DNA of 64,000 nt, from the NCBI GenBank assembly GCA_965214695.1, contig OZ243967.1, positions 62,001-126,000 of the forward strand. Direction: 5' to 3'. Origin of the DNA: JAPOXR01 sp965214695. Its GTDB lineage: Bacteria; Pseudomonadota; Alphaproteobacteria; Rhodobacterales; Rhodobacteraceae. Below are positions 1-8,150 of this stretch, one piece after another; position 1 is the stretch's first letter; each line of letters begins with the position of its first letter. A program made the translations under genes and the position numbers. Below the pieces are notes generated by a model. That model searched no databases, was not told where the DNA came from, and saw only the letters and a list, made by a program, of their open reading frames with translations.

Positions 1-246
1 CTCCATCTTGACCCCTGATGATCAGCGCCCGTTCACCGGCAATGTCGAAGGTGCAGAAATCGCCCGGGGCGGCAACATCATTGACATGGCACGCAAACTG
101 CCAGTGGGTCCGGAAGATCCGGTCCCGTTCGAGATCCAGCAATTCCTCGGAAAAATATGTCCAACCCGGAAGGCCGCCCCGGTCCCAGCCGGCCGGCGGA
201 GGCTGCACAGGCCCGGAGAGGGCAGGCTCCGCCCGTGCTGGGCTCA
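1..246 (-). CDS. Rieske-type aromatic ring-hydroxylating oxygenase, alpha subunit (N-terminus only)
   Basis: The reading frame starts with ATG at 246 and stays open for 82 codons to the window edge, so only the N-terminus is present. The segment with residues WTYFSEELLDLER followed by RTHWQFACHVNDV and the beta-strand stretch FCTFDIAGERALIIR is the usual lead-in to the Rieske [2Fe-2S] domain of ring-hydroxylating oxygenase alpha subunits. The iron-sulfur ligands (CxH and CxxH) would lie just past the edge. It follows the aminotransferase on the same strand after about 50 bases, so the two are probably one operon for catabolism of an amine or quaternary ammonium compound. The substrate cannot be told. 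The family call is fairly firm despite the short piece. Confidence 0.72.
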
Positions 247-299
247 TGCCGGCCTGGCCCGAAGGCTGACCGACCTCTCAGCCATGATGTCGGGGGCGG

Positions 300-1697
300 C
301 TATGCGGAAACATGACCTTCCCGTATCAGGTCGCCATGCACCTGTTCGATGGCCTGGCTGAGCCCGGCGACCACCCGGTCGATCTCCCCGCGGGTGATGA
401 CCAGGGGCGGCGACATGATGTTCAACCGACCAATCGGCCGCACCAGCACGCCGAGCTTTTCGGCCGCATCCGATATCCGGGTTCCGATGTCGATGTGATC
501 GGGGAACATCTGCTTGCTGTCCTTGTCCTTTACGTTTTCGACGCACCGCATCAGCCCCAGGCCGCGCACGTTGCCGACGATCGGAAGCTCGCCCAACTCG
601 CCCAGCCTCTTGCCAAAATACCTGCCAACCTCCCGCGAATGATCGAGGATCGACTCCCTCTCGATGATCTCGATGTTCTTCAGGGCGGCGGCACAGCAGA
701 CCGGGTGACCGGCATAGGTGAAACCACTGGTATAGACTCGCGATTTGTCTGCCGAAATCACCTCGTGGATGCGGTCCGAATAGATCGCTGCCCCGATTGG
801 CAGGTAACCCGATGACAGCCCCTTGGCAGTGGTGATGATGTCGGGCACGATGCCGAACACATCCTCGGACGCGAACCAGTGGCCGAGGCGGCCAAATGCC
901 GTGACGACTTCGTCGGACACGTAGAGGATGTCGTGCTGCCGGCAAATCTCGCGCATTCGCGGCAGGTAGCCTGCCGGCGGAACCAACACGCCCCCGGCAC
1001 CCATGACCGGCTCGGCAAAGAAAGCGCCAATTTTGTCGGCGCCGATTTCGGCAATCTTCTCCTCGAACTCCCTGACCAGGAAATCGCAGAATTCCGCCTC
1101 GTCCATCCCTTCCGGTGCCCGGTAGATGTCCGGCTCCGAGATGTGGTGGATGGTATCCTCGATATAGGTGAATCCCTGCCGCCGATCGGCAATCTTGTAG
1201 CCGATCGACATCGAGGCAAAGGTCGAACCATGATAGGATTGTCGCCTGGCGATGACATGGATCTTCTCCGGCCGGCCGGCGCATTGCTGGTAGAAGTGTA
1301 CGAGCCGATAGGCGCTGTCGACGGCGGTTGAACCGCCGGTTGCAAAATGCACCCGGTTCAGATCTCCCGGGGCCAACTCGGCCAGTTTCGCCGACAATTG
1401 TGCTGCCGGCTCATTGGTCATGTCGGTAAAGGTCGAGGTATAGGCAAGCTTCCGGACCTGGTCGGCAATGGCCTCGGCCATTTCCTCGCGGCCCAGGCCG
1501 ATATTGGTGCACCACAGCCCGCCGATGGCGTCGAGATATGTCGTCCCCCTGGCATCGGTCACCTCGCTACCGGACCCGTGGGATACAATCAGCGCCCCGT
1601 CATCGTCAAAGCTGGCAAAATCATGAAACGGATGCAGGCAGTGCCGTCGGTCCATCTCCCAGGCTTCATGTGCCGCGTCGTTCCGAAACTCGGTCAT
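300..1697 (-). CDS. class III (omega) PLP aminotransferase
   Basis: The protein is about 465 residues, the normal length for fold-type I class III aminotransferases of the omega-amino acid:pyruvate / taurine:pyruvate type. The N-terminal signature LHPFHDFASF, the phosphate-binding stretch ATGGSTAVDSAYR, the cofactor aspartate in YVSDEVVTAFGRLG and the Schiff-base lysine in TTAKGLSSGYLPIG are all visible. I chose the ATG at 1697 because conserved sequence begins there; an in-frame ATG at 1739 adds 14 residues unlike the family. It probably transfers an amino group from an omega-amine or beta-amino acid to pyruvate in the cytoplasm. The Rieske oxygenase gene lies downstream on the same strand. 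The exact substrate is unknown. Confidence 0.88.
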   Translation of the reverse strand: MTEFRNDAAHEAWEMDRRHCLHPFHDFASFDDDGALIVSHGSGSEVTDARGTTYLDAIGGLWCTNIGLGREEMAEAIADQVRKLAYTSTFTDMTNEPAAQLSAKLAELAPGDLNRVHFATGGSTAVDSAYRLVHFYQQCAGRPEKIHVIARRQSYHGSTFASMSIGYKIADRRQGFTYIEDTIHHISEPDIYRAPEGMDEAEFCDFLVREFEEKIAEIGADKIGAFFAEPVMGAGGVLVPPAGYLPRMREICRQHDILYVSDEVVTAFGRLGHWFASEDVFGIVPDIITTAKGLSSGYLPIGAAIYSDRIHEVISADKSRVYTSGFTYAGHPVCCAAALKNIEIIERESILDHSREVGRYFGKRLGELGELPIVGNVRGLGLMRCVENVKDKDSKQMFPDHIDIGTRISDAAEKLGVLVRPIGRLNIMSPPLVITRGEIDRVVAGLSQAIEQVHGDLIREGHVSA

Positions 1698-2261
1698 CTT
1701 TGCACCGTCGCCCATGCCCCATGTCAGGGCTGCCAGCAAAACCTAGACAATGCAGACCGCTGTGGCAAGGATGCAGGCGGCCGGAACTCTCCAAAGCCAG
1801 CCACAGGGAAAACGGGCCGGAAGGCAGGCGGGTAGACCCGATGCTGCCGCACCAGGTTCAGCGAGGCGGATTTCCCGCCACCAGCACATGTTCGACGCAG
1901 TGCCGGGCCCAAATCCGGGAAACTGTTACATCGCCCGCCCGGCGCCCTGACCCGGCCATGGTCGGCGCCGTGGTGACGGCTCAGCTTGGTCGAAAGCGGC
2001 CGTCCGGGCGAAAGAGCGAGATTTTCATCCTGCTTGTCGCCCGCGCCCTGTGGGCAAGAGCCCTCGCAGACCGGATCACCACTCGCCACGCGGTCCGTCA
2101 CGACATCGACAGCCGTCAGGTCAGGCTCCCTTGGCCAAGAAAAGCCTGCGGCACCCAAGAAGACTACTGCTTCAGGGTTAGCACGACAGGAATCATTGAA
2201 TTTAATCAAGAGCCTGACAGCTGACGTTGTATTAAGATCAGAGAAGTGATGCTAACTGAAC
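1698..2261. other. intergenic region, no gene recognised
   Basis: This stretch separates the aminotransferase start from the island ATPase. Short frames on both strands lack domain motifs and ribosome-binding sites. I looked for riboswitch-like conserved cores and saw none I could defend. It probably carries the promoter of the aminotransferase operon and the left boundary of the accessory island. Confidence 0.5.
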
Positions 2262-3707
2262 ATGCTAGGAATATCCAGAACTGACGCTCTGAAGAGCCTC
2301 CGCAGGGACAACCCATGGTGGGAGCCGTGGTGGAATTACGCCAACAACGATTCCCGGGCGCAGACCAAGAAAACGCGGGCGTATTTTGCACCATTTGTTG
2401 CGCTTGCACTTGACTGGTCAGTGCGTCGCTCAACCATCCTGATGGGGCCGCGCCGCGTGGGCAAGACAGTCATGCTGCACCAGATGATTGAACAGGCAAT
2501 TGCAGAGGGATTCGATGGCTAGAATATCCTGTACGTCTCCATCGATACGCCGCTCTACGGCGGCATGCCGCTGTCGCGCCTGATCGAGTTGTTCGAGGAT
2601 GATTCATGTCATGACCTGCAAGGGCGGCGGATCATCGTTTTTGACGAGATCCAGTATCTCAAGGACTGGGAAATTCACCTCAAGGTGCTGACCGATCAGC
2701 ATCCGAACACCAAGTTTGTCGCCTCGGGGTCTACAGCGGCAGCGCTACGGTTGAAGAGCCGGGAGTCGGGCGCCGGGCGGTTCACCGACTTTTTCCTCCC
2801 TCCGCTGACCTTTTCGGAGTTCCTGGCTTTTCGTGGGCTGGAATCCGACTTGGTCGAGGTGGCGCCATCGGGCGGCACGCCACGGTTTACGACACCCGAC
2901 ATCGACCGGTTGAACGACGAATTCATCCATTATCTGAATTTCGGCGGCTATCCGGAGGCGGTTCTGAATAAGAACATTCAGATCAATGTGCAACGATACC
3001 TTGGCCGAGACATTATCGACAAGGTCCTGCTATGTGACCTGCCCATCCTCTACGGAATCCAGGACATCCAGGAGTTGAACCGGTTGTTCACGACCATCGC
3101 CTATCGCACGGGGCAGGAGATCAACCTTGACGGTCTTGCGCAAAGCTCCGGGGCCGCAAAGAACACGATCACGAAGTATCTCAACTACCTCGAGGCCGCC
3201 TTCCTGATCGTTCGTGTCCGACGCGTTGATGATGCCGGCAAGACGTTCCAGCGGATGCGCAACTTCAAGGTCTACCTGACCAACCCGTCGATGCGCTCAG
3301 CACTGTTCGTGCAAATCTCTGATGGGGACGACGCCATGGGAACAATGGCTGAAACGGCCGTCTTTTCGCAGTGGTTCCACGCCGATCTAATGAAGAACCT
3401 GCACTACGCGCGCTGGAGGAAGGGCAGGACGGATTTGGAAGTTGATATAGTCCGCGTCGATCCGGGGCGCCTGAAGCCGAATTGGGCCTATGAAATCAAG
3501 TGGTCAGATCGTTACGCCACCGATCGCCCGGGCGAACTGCGCGGGTTGATTGAATTCGCCAATCGCAACGACATGCCTGTGGGGGCTACGACGAAGACGA
3601 TTGCAGCTGAGAATTTTGTCGACGGTGTGTCGATCCGACATATCCCATGCGCCCTGCATTGCTACCAAATCGGTAAGAACATCGCGGAGGCGCGCTCGTC
3701 GTATTGA
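2262..3707 (+). pseudogene. AAA-type ATPase with DUF4143-like C-terminus, interrupted by an in-frame TAG
   Basis: Residues 1-86 run from ATG 2262 to a TAG at 2520-2522. The same frame then continues without a shift (NILYVSIDTPLYGG) to TGA 3707, giving 481 codons in total. Walker A GPRRVGKT (about residues 65-72) lies before the stop and Walker B RIIVFDEIQYL after it. The C-terminal half has a winged-helix-like segment (NLDGLAQSSGAAKNTITKYLNYLEAA) and a nuclease-like DLEVDIV ... YEIKWSD stretch, as in the large family of prokaryotic ATPases with a DUF4143 domain. An ATG at 2565 could restart translation but would omit Walker A. The role of the family is poorly known. An IS256-family element is inserted just after the stop codon. 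I read this as a recent nonsense mutation; readthrough is not excluded. Confidence 0.75.
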
Positions 3708-3710
3708 CCA

Positions 3711-3737
3711 GCCAACTAGGGAATATCCCGACCAATG
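3711..3737. repeat. left target duplication (3711-3718) and left inverted repeat (3719-3737) of the IS256-family element
   Basis: The 8-base GCCAACTA at 3711-3718 is repeated at 5171-5178. Immediately inside it, GGGAATATCCCGACCAATG matches the reverse complement of the right end at 15 of 19 positions. IS256-family elements make 8-9 base target duplications, so the boundaries are well supported. Confidence 0.85.
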
Positions 3738-5170
3738 CTGTGAAACTCAGGTAGAGGTCGGTGTTGCTTCTCTCGAGCGCCAGGCTCGGGGTGTTCAATC
3801 CAGACAAGGAAGCAACACCATGAAAACGTCACCACCAACCACCACCACCCATGCCAGCACCATCGACACCAGAGAACTCGTCCACGATTCCTGGGGAGAT
3901 GTCGGCGCCAGCTTCGACCGCTTCTGCGTCATGGCCGGCATTGATGCCATGAAGACAATAATGAATGAGGATGCGGCGACGCTCGCCGGCGAGCGTTACG
4001 GACGGGACCCGGACAAGCCGGGATATCGCTGGGGGCGGACAACCGGCATGGTCGGCTTCCAGGGAGGCAGGACCCGGGTGGAGCGCCCGAGGGTGCGCGA
4101 CAAGAACACAGGGCGGGAGATGCCGCTGCCAAGCTGGGAGGAGATCCGTGATGGTGGCCATCTCGAGGAATGGGCCCCATCGCTGATGCTGATGAATGTC
4201 TCTACACGCAAGTTCCGCGGTGCGGTCCGACTTCCCGAGGCCGGGGTCCCGGACGATCCCGGCTCCGGTCTTTCGCGCTCCGCGGTCTCTCGCCGCTTCA
4301 AGGCGCTGACCGAAGAGCGGTTCCATGAATGGATGTCATCGGACATCTCGGGGCTTGACCTCCTGGTCATCCAGATTGACGGGATGCACATGACCGACAA
4401 TCTGCTGATGGTCGGCGCCATCGGTGTCGATGCCGGTGGCCACAAGCACCCCCTGGGCGTGGTGGAGGGAGCTACCGAGAACACGGCCACGGTGCAGGCG
4501 CTGCTCGAAAACCTCATTGAGCGAGGCCTGGACCCTTCTGCTCACCGCCTTTTTGTCCTCGACGGCGCCAAGGCGTTGAGCGGCGCCGTCAGGCGGACCT
4601 TCGGGGCGGGCACCGCGATCCAGCGCTGCCGCGTCCACAAGGGCAGGAACATCGTCGATCGCCTGCCCAAGCGTCTCCATGCCAGCTGCTGCCAGGCGCT
4701 CCGCCAGGCCTGGGAGCTCGATGATGCAGACACCGCCGAGAGGCTTCTTCGAAACCTTGCCCGTCGCCTTGAGAAGGACGCACCGGGTGTCTCCGGCTCC
4801 ATTCTCGAGGGCCTGGACGAGATCCTGATGGCGGCCCGGCTCGGATTGCCGAAGGAGCTCAGACGCGCATTGGCGACAACGAACATGATTGAAAGTGCGC
4901 ATTCAATGGTCCGGCAAACCTGCCCGGGCGTCAAGAGATGGCGAGGAGCCGGGATGGCACTGCGCTGGACCGGAGCCGGGATGCTGGAGGCCGGCAAGCG
5001 CATGCGGCGTCTCAGGGCTTACCGGCAGCTGCCGATCCTCAGGGCCTCACTGGAGCACCATCACAGGGATGCTGCCAAATCCACCGACATTGACCAGCAC
5101 GCACGGGCGGCATAGTGATCAACCGGCGGCGTCGACCGAAGCCAGTTTCAACATTGGCCGGGACATCCTC
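3719..5170 (+). mobile_element. complete IS256-family insertion sequence, 1452 bp
   Basis: Imperfect 19-base terminal inverted repeats flank one full-length mutator-type transposase gene. A GCCAACTA duplication lies directly outside both ends. The length is normal for IS256. Intact ends, an intact transposase and a perfect target duplication indicate a recent insertion. It landed 3 bases after the stop codon of the interrupted ATPase gene, so it did not cause that gene's internal stop. Confidence 0.9.
3820..5115 (+). CDS. IS256-family (mutator) transposase
   Basis: The protein is 431 residues. I chose the ATG at 3820 because it follows a good ribosome-binding site (AAGGAAG at 3806-3812) and lies just inside the element's left repeat; the longer frame upstream overlaps the ATPase. 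The DDE catalytic residues are visible as D in VIQIDGMHMT, D in FVLDGAKAL and E in TTNMIESAHS, with the CRVHKGRNI motif typical of mutator transposases between the second D and E. It should catalyse cut-and-paste or copy-paste movement of this element. No frameshift or stop interrupts it. Confidence 0.93.
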   Translation: MKTSPPTTTTHASTIDTRELVHDSWGDVGASFDRFCVMAGIDAMKTIMNEDAATLAGERYGRDPDKPGYRWGRTTGMVGFQGGRTRVERPRVRDKNTGREMPLPSWEEIRDGGHLEEWAPSLMLMNVSTRKFRGAVRLPEAGVPDDPGSGLSRSAVSRRFKALTEERFHEWMSSDISGLDLLVIQIDGMHMTDNLLMVGAIGVDAGGHKHPLGVVEGATENTATVQALLENLIERGLDPSAHRLFVLDGAKALSGAVRRTFGAGTAIQRCRVHKGRNIVDRLPKRLHASCCQALRQAWELDDADTAERLLRNLARRLEKDAPGVSGSILEGLDEILMAARLGLPKELRRALATTNMIESAHSMVRQTCPGVKRWRGAGMALRWTGAGMLEAGKRMRRLRAYRQLPILRASLEHHHRDAAKSTDIDQHARAA

Positions 5171-5178
5171 GCCAACTA
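5152..5178. repeat. right inverted repeat (5152-5170) and right target duplication (5171-5178) of the IS256-family element
   Basis: The reverse complement of 5152-5170 is GAGGATGTCCCGGCCAATG, matching the left end at 15 of 19 bases. It is followed directly by GCCAACTA, identical to the left flank. Confidence 0.85.
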
Positions 5179-5228
5179 AGTCAGACCCTGACTCCGTTCC
5201 GTTCTGGACCAATGCTCCTGCATTACCT

Positions 5229-6191
5229 TCAGAGGAACGATGCTCCTGCATGATCAACGAAGGACTCCTCGTCGCGAATGTATTGCAGCACGGTTTCAGC
5301 GCTCCGATGGCGTGTTACCTCCATGATCTTGTCGATTCTTGCGTGGTGTGCTGCTGCACTTGTTACGAATCCGGCACGTAGGGAGTGTCCGGAGTAATCG
5401 CTCGGTTCAAGGCCAATTCTTCGGGCGTGACGTTTTACGACCCGTGCAACATCGCCAGGGTCAAGTGGGCGGCCCGATACAACGCCACCGCGCAACAATG
5501 TCTGAAAAACATACCCATGGGCAATACCAGATGCATTTAGCCAGTGCTGTAAACGCGCAATTGGTTTTATGGCCTTCCCTTCAATTACTGCAACTTTTTG
5601 CCCGATCCCTAGGGCGTCAGTTTTCGACTGCTTCACATGAACCAAGACTCCGTTCTCCTCCTTGCGCTCGATGTCCTCCGTCTGCAAGCTGCACAGCTCC
5701 GATCGCCGAAGCGCTGCGGCGAAACCCAATGACAATACTGCTGCATCCCGGAGGCCATGCAGGTTCTCGCCGCAAGACCCCAGCATCGCAAGAATTTGAT
5801 TTTCCCGTAGCGCCTTTACTCGGCGCGGCTTGTCTCCCCGAAGTCTTGCCAGGCCCCGTAAAACTTCATCTACCGCAGCTGCCGACGCAGGCGAAGGCTT
5901 TCCAAGTCTGCGCCAATAATCATTCAAACCAGTGCGATATAACCTCAACGTGCTTAGCGCCAACGGTTTGCCACCGCCAATTCGATCTTCCCTCGCTATT
6001 GCGACAAGAAATCTAACCACGTCGTCTGAACTTGCCTCTCCAGGGATCACGCCCACGCTTTGACACCAAGAGGCGAAGCACTTCCAACCCTTCGCATACG
6101 CCACTCGGGTATTCTCTGATCGTGATGCTCTGCGCAACACCTCGGCTCCGAGTGCGCCACCCAAAATCCCCATTTCGTTCAAGGAATTCAT
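5229..6191 (-). CDS. tyrosine recombinase (XerC/D-like integrase/invertase)
   Basis: The protein is 320 residues. It has an N-terminal SAM-like core-binding domain (ENTRVAYAKGWKCFASWCQ, about residues 28-46) and a C-terminal catalytic domain. The catalytic set is complete: R in AAALRRSELCSL, K in VKQSKTDALG, H-x-x-R in SGHSLRAGFVT, H in TRHRSAETV and the nucleophile Y in VLQYIRDEE. The size suits a stand-alone recombinase of the Xer/invertase class rather than a long phage integrase. It lies in the same island as, and about 2 kb from, the invertible target-recognition segment at 8204-9652, separated only by IS remnants. It is therefore the best candidate in the window for catalysing that inversion, but this is inference; it might instead be the island integrase. 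Confidence 0.88.
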   Translation of the reverse strand: MNSLNEMGILGGALGAEVLRRASRSENTRVAYAKGWKCFASWCQSVGVIPGEASSDDVVRFLVAIAREDRIGGGKPLALSTLRLYRTGLNDYWRRLGKPSPASAAAVDEVLRGLARLRGDKPRRVKALRENQILAMLGSCGENLHGLRDAAVLSLGFAAALRRSELCSLQTEDIERKEENGVLVHVKQSKTDALGIGQKVAVIEGKAIKPIARLQHWLNASGIAHGYVFQTLLRGGVVSGRPLDPGDVARVVKRHARRIGLEPSDYSGHSLRAGFVTSAAAHHARIDKIMEVTRHRSAETVLQYIRDEESFVDHAGASFL

Positions 6192-6217
6192 CCAATGCCA
6201 CCTCTAGTCTATACTTA

Positions 6218-6254
6218 CCCAAAATTGACCCACCTTCCTCCTCCAAAACTGACC
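6218..6254. repeat. IS21-like terminal repeat remnant
   Basis: Two related 12-base units, CCAAAATTGACC at 6219-6230 and CCAAAACTGACC at 6243-6254, are spaced 24 bases apart. Multiple spaced repeats of this kind are typical of IS21-family ends. They differ from the repeats at 8048-8122, so they probably come from a different IS21 relative. Only the end remains. Confidence 0.4.
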
Positions 6255-6840
6255 GGTCTTGTGTCGTCTTTCCTTCCCGGAAGCAAATCGTTCATTCTCG
6301 TCACGGGAACATCACCCGCGATCCAGATCGTGGGCGTGCCGCCGAAGTATTCCATGGCCCGCCGGTGCGCCATCGCCCAGTGGCAGGTCTTCTGGCTTGG
6401 CACCGCTTCGGCGTAGACGAGATTCGAATGTGGCAGCACGGCGACAAAGATCTCGACATCGATCTCGGCGGTGGCGGTGCGAACGGGCAGCGTCTTGCCC
6501 GAAAAGTCCGACACGCCGCAATGCCCCGGTGCATAGTCGAAGCGTATCTGCGTATCCGCGTGCTGTCCCTGCAATTGTTCCTTCAGAAGGGCGCAGAACT
6601 GGCTGCAGCTGTAGGGCGTGCCGCCCTTCATGACGGCCTCCTCGCTGTACTCGGTCCAGAGTCGGTGCTGGGTCAACCTGGCCCGGCGGCGGCGGGGAGT
6701 CTTGTAATCGGCGATGATGGTCTCCCAGTCGGGTTGCACATGCTCGCTCTGGCGCTCGGCCTGCGGGTTGAGCCGGCCTTGCAGCGCCGTGTCGTCCAAC
6801 TCCTCGGGAAGCGGCCAGCAGGACAACCCGGCCGCCTCTG

Positions 6841-7834
6841 CCCGTATGTGGACGCCCCCCGTGGTGCAAGCAGGATTCTGAACAGCTCGGACTGCGGTCA
6901 AGGTACTGTCGTATGTCCGGCCTCTAGATGCGGCATTCATTCGCTGCGGGCCCATATGGTGTACGTGGATCGGATCCAAATCGCTACAACGGGCTCGAAG
7001 CCCTGCGCGTCTAACTAGTTTTTCCGACCCCGTCTTCAATGACCTTTTGCCCCTATGTTGTCTGTCGCCTGGCCGCACCGACCAGGGTTATTCGCAGATC
7101 GCGCTCTCGAGCGCCGGTTCCGCAGAGCCCGGGTATTCCTTTCCTTTCCCGGCAGTCATCCTGCCGCCGCAATCGCCGCCGGCGTGCGGTAGCTCTCCTC
7201 CTTAACCGACAGCGCCCAGATGATGCGCGCCATCTTGTTCGCCAGCGCCACCGCCACCAGCTTCGGCGGCTTCTCGGATATCATCCGTCTGAGCCAGGGA
7301 TCATTCTGCACCTCGCTCTCTCGCCGATGCCTGAGCACCGCGGTGGCGCCAAGCACCAGCAGCTGCCTGAGGTCCCGCTGTCCCATCCTGGTGATCCGCC
7401 CGAACCGCTGCCGGCCGGCTGTCGAATGTTCCCGGGGTGTCAGCCCTACAGGGACGCAAAGTCGCGGGCGCGGCGGAAGCTCGCCATCGGCGGGGCAAAG
7501 GCATGCACGGCCATGACCGAGATCGGCCCGATGCCCGGGATGGTCATCAGTCGCTTCATCTCCTCTCGCTCCCTGGCCCGGATGCGGATCTTCTTCTCAA
7601 GGCCGGTGATCTGCTCCGACAGCGCGTCAATCTGCGCCAGCAGCAGCTCGGCCATCTCGGCCACCTGTTCGGGCGGCTTCTCCTGTGCTTCCGCCAGCTC
7701 CTGGCGCAGTCTCTCGACATTCGCCGCTCCCCGCGGTGCCACGGGGCCGAACTCTGCGAGATGGCCGCGGAGCGAACCCCCGGTCTGCGTTCGCTGCCGC
7801 ACCAGCAATGCCCGGGCGAGGCAGCATGGCATCG
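6841..7834. mobile_element. IS110-derived ~1 kb mobile unit, copy 1
   Basis: On the plus strand the unit begins CCCGTATGTGGAC and ends GGCATCG. A second copy with the same two ends is at 17303-18338 in unrelated flanks. Copy 1 sits inside istA and the host reading frame is restored when it is removed, so the ends are real insertion boundaries. It contains the C-terminal two thirds of an IS110-family transposase on the minus strand and about 315 bases of noncoding sequence after it (6841-7155). The N-terminal DEDD/RuvC-like catalytic domain is missing in both copies, so the unit cannot move on its own. There are no terminal inverted repeats, as expected for IS110. Confidence 0.75.
7156..7832 (-). 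pseudogene. IS110-family transposase, N-terminally truncated and frameshifted (copy 1)
   Basis: The first frame (7446-7832) reads LLVRQRTQTGGSLRGHLAEF and then MTIPGIGPISVMAVHAF and RRARDFASL before a TAG. A one-base shift continues the homology as GLTPREHSTAGRQRFGRI, MGQRDLRQLLVLGATAVL and LVAVALANKMARIIWAL to the stop at 7156. These are the hallmarks of the IS116/IS110/IS902 C-terminal domain. The N-terminal DEDD domain is absent. The same frameshift, at CCTGTAGGG, occurs in copy 2. Confidence 0.8.
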
Positions 7835-8047
7835 TTTCAGTATGTTCGATACCGTGCCGGCGCTGACGCCGAGAGCGGCGGCGATGTCGCCCAGCGTCAG
7901 GCCAAGCTTGTGACGCTGGCGCAAGATGTCCTTGATGTCGATCATGTCGGCTTTCCTCATGCCCGTGCCTCCTCGTTTCGAGTCCGCATCGATGCGGAGG
8001 TACCGGGAGAGGCAGTGGGGACGAAGCCGGGGAGGCGTCGGTGGGCG

Positions 8048-8122
8048 CGGACCGGGCCGTCAGATACGGCCGGATTTGCCGTCAAGTACCGCCGGATCGG
8101 CGGTCAAGTGTTGCCGGATTTT
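8048..8122. repeat. 22-bp-period direct repeats, IS21-type terminal repeats upstream of istA
   Basis: CCGGATTTGCCGTCAAGT (8070-8087) and CCGGATCGGCGGTCAAGT (8092-8109) are followed by CCGGATTTT (8114-8122), each starting 22 bases after the last, with a weaker unit near 8048-8065. IS21-family ends carry such multiple repeats bound by IstA. Their position, directly upstream of the istA start at 7960, fits the element's terminus. The element therefore ends near 8122-8150, where the target-recognition cassette begins. Confidence 0.55.
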
Positions 8123-8150
8123 GAGCCCTCCAACTTCATATACAAACAAT

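Larger units (their letters stand above)
6297..7960 (-). pseudogene. istA: IS21-family IstA transposase remnant, split by an IS110-derived unit
   Basis: The N-terminal part (7835-7960) reads MRKADMIDIKDILRQRHKLG and a helix-turn-helix GDIAAALGVSAGTVSNILKR. The rest resumes at 6840 as AEAAGLSCWPLPEELDD and continues through the RNase H-fold core (GHCGVSDFSGKTLPV, DVEIFVAVLPHSN) to about 6297. If the ~1 kb insert at 6841-7834 is removed and four bases (CGGG) are kept, the frame joins as ...ILKR-AEAAGLS..., the normal IstA sequence. The downstream part of istA and all of istB are missing. This is a dead transposase; the repeats at 8048-8122 mark its upstream end. Confidence 0.8.

Noticed and set aside
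1698..2261. possible riboswitch or small gene upstream of the aminotransferase
   Set aside because: I could not match a conserved riboswitch core, and the frames have no ribosome-binding sites.
5212..5251. 12-base direct repeat ATGCTCCTGCAT at 5212-5223 and 5240-5251 as an integrase attachment site
   Set aside because: One copy lies in the recombinase coding sequence and no tRNA gene or matching repeat at the other side of the island was found, so chance or a small duplication is more likely.
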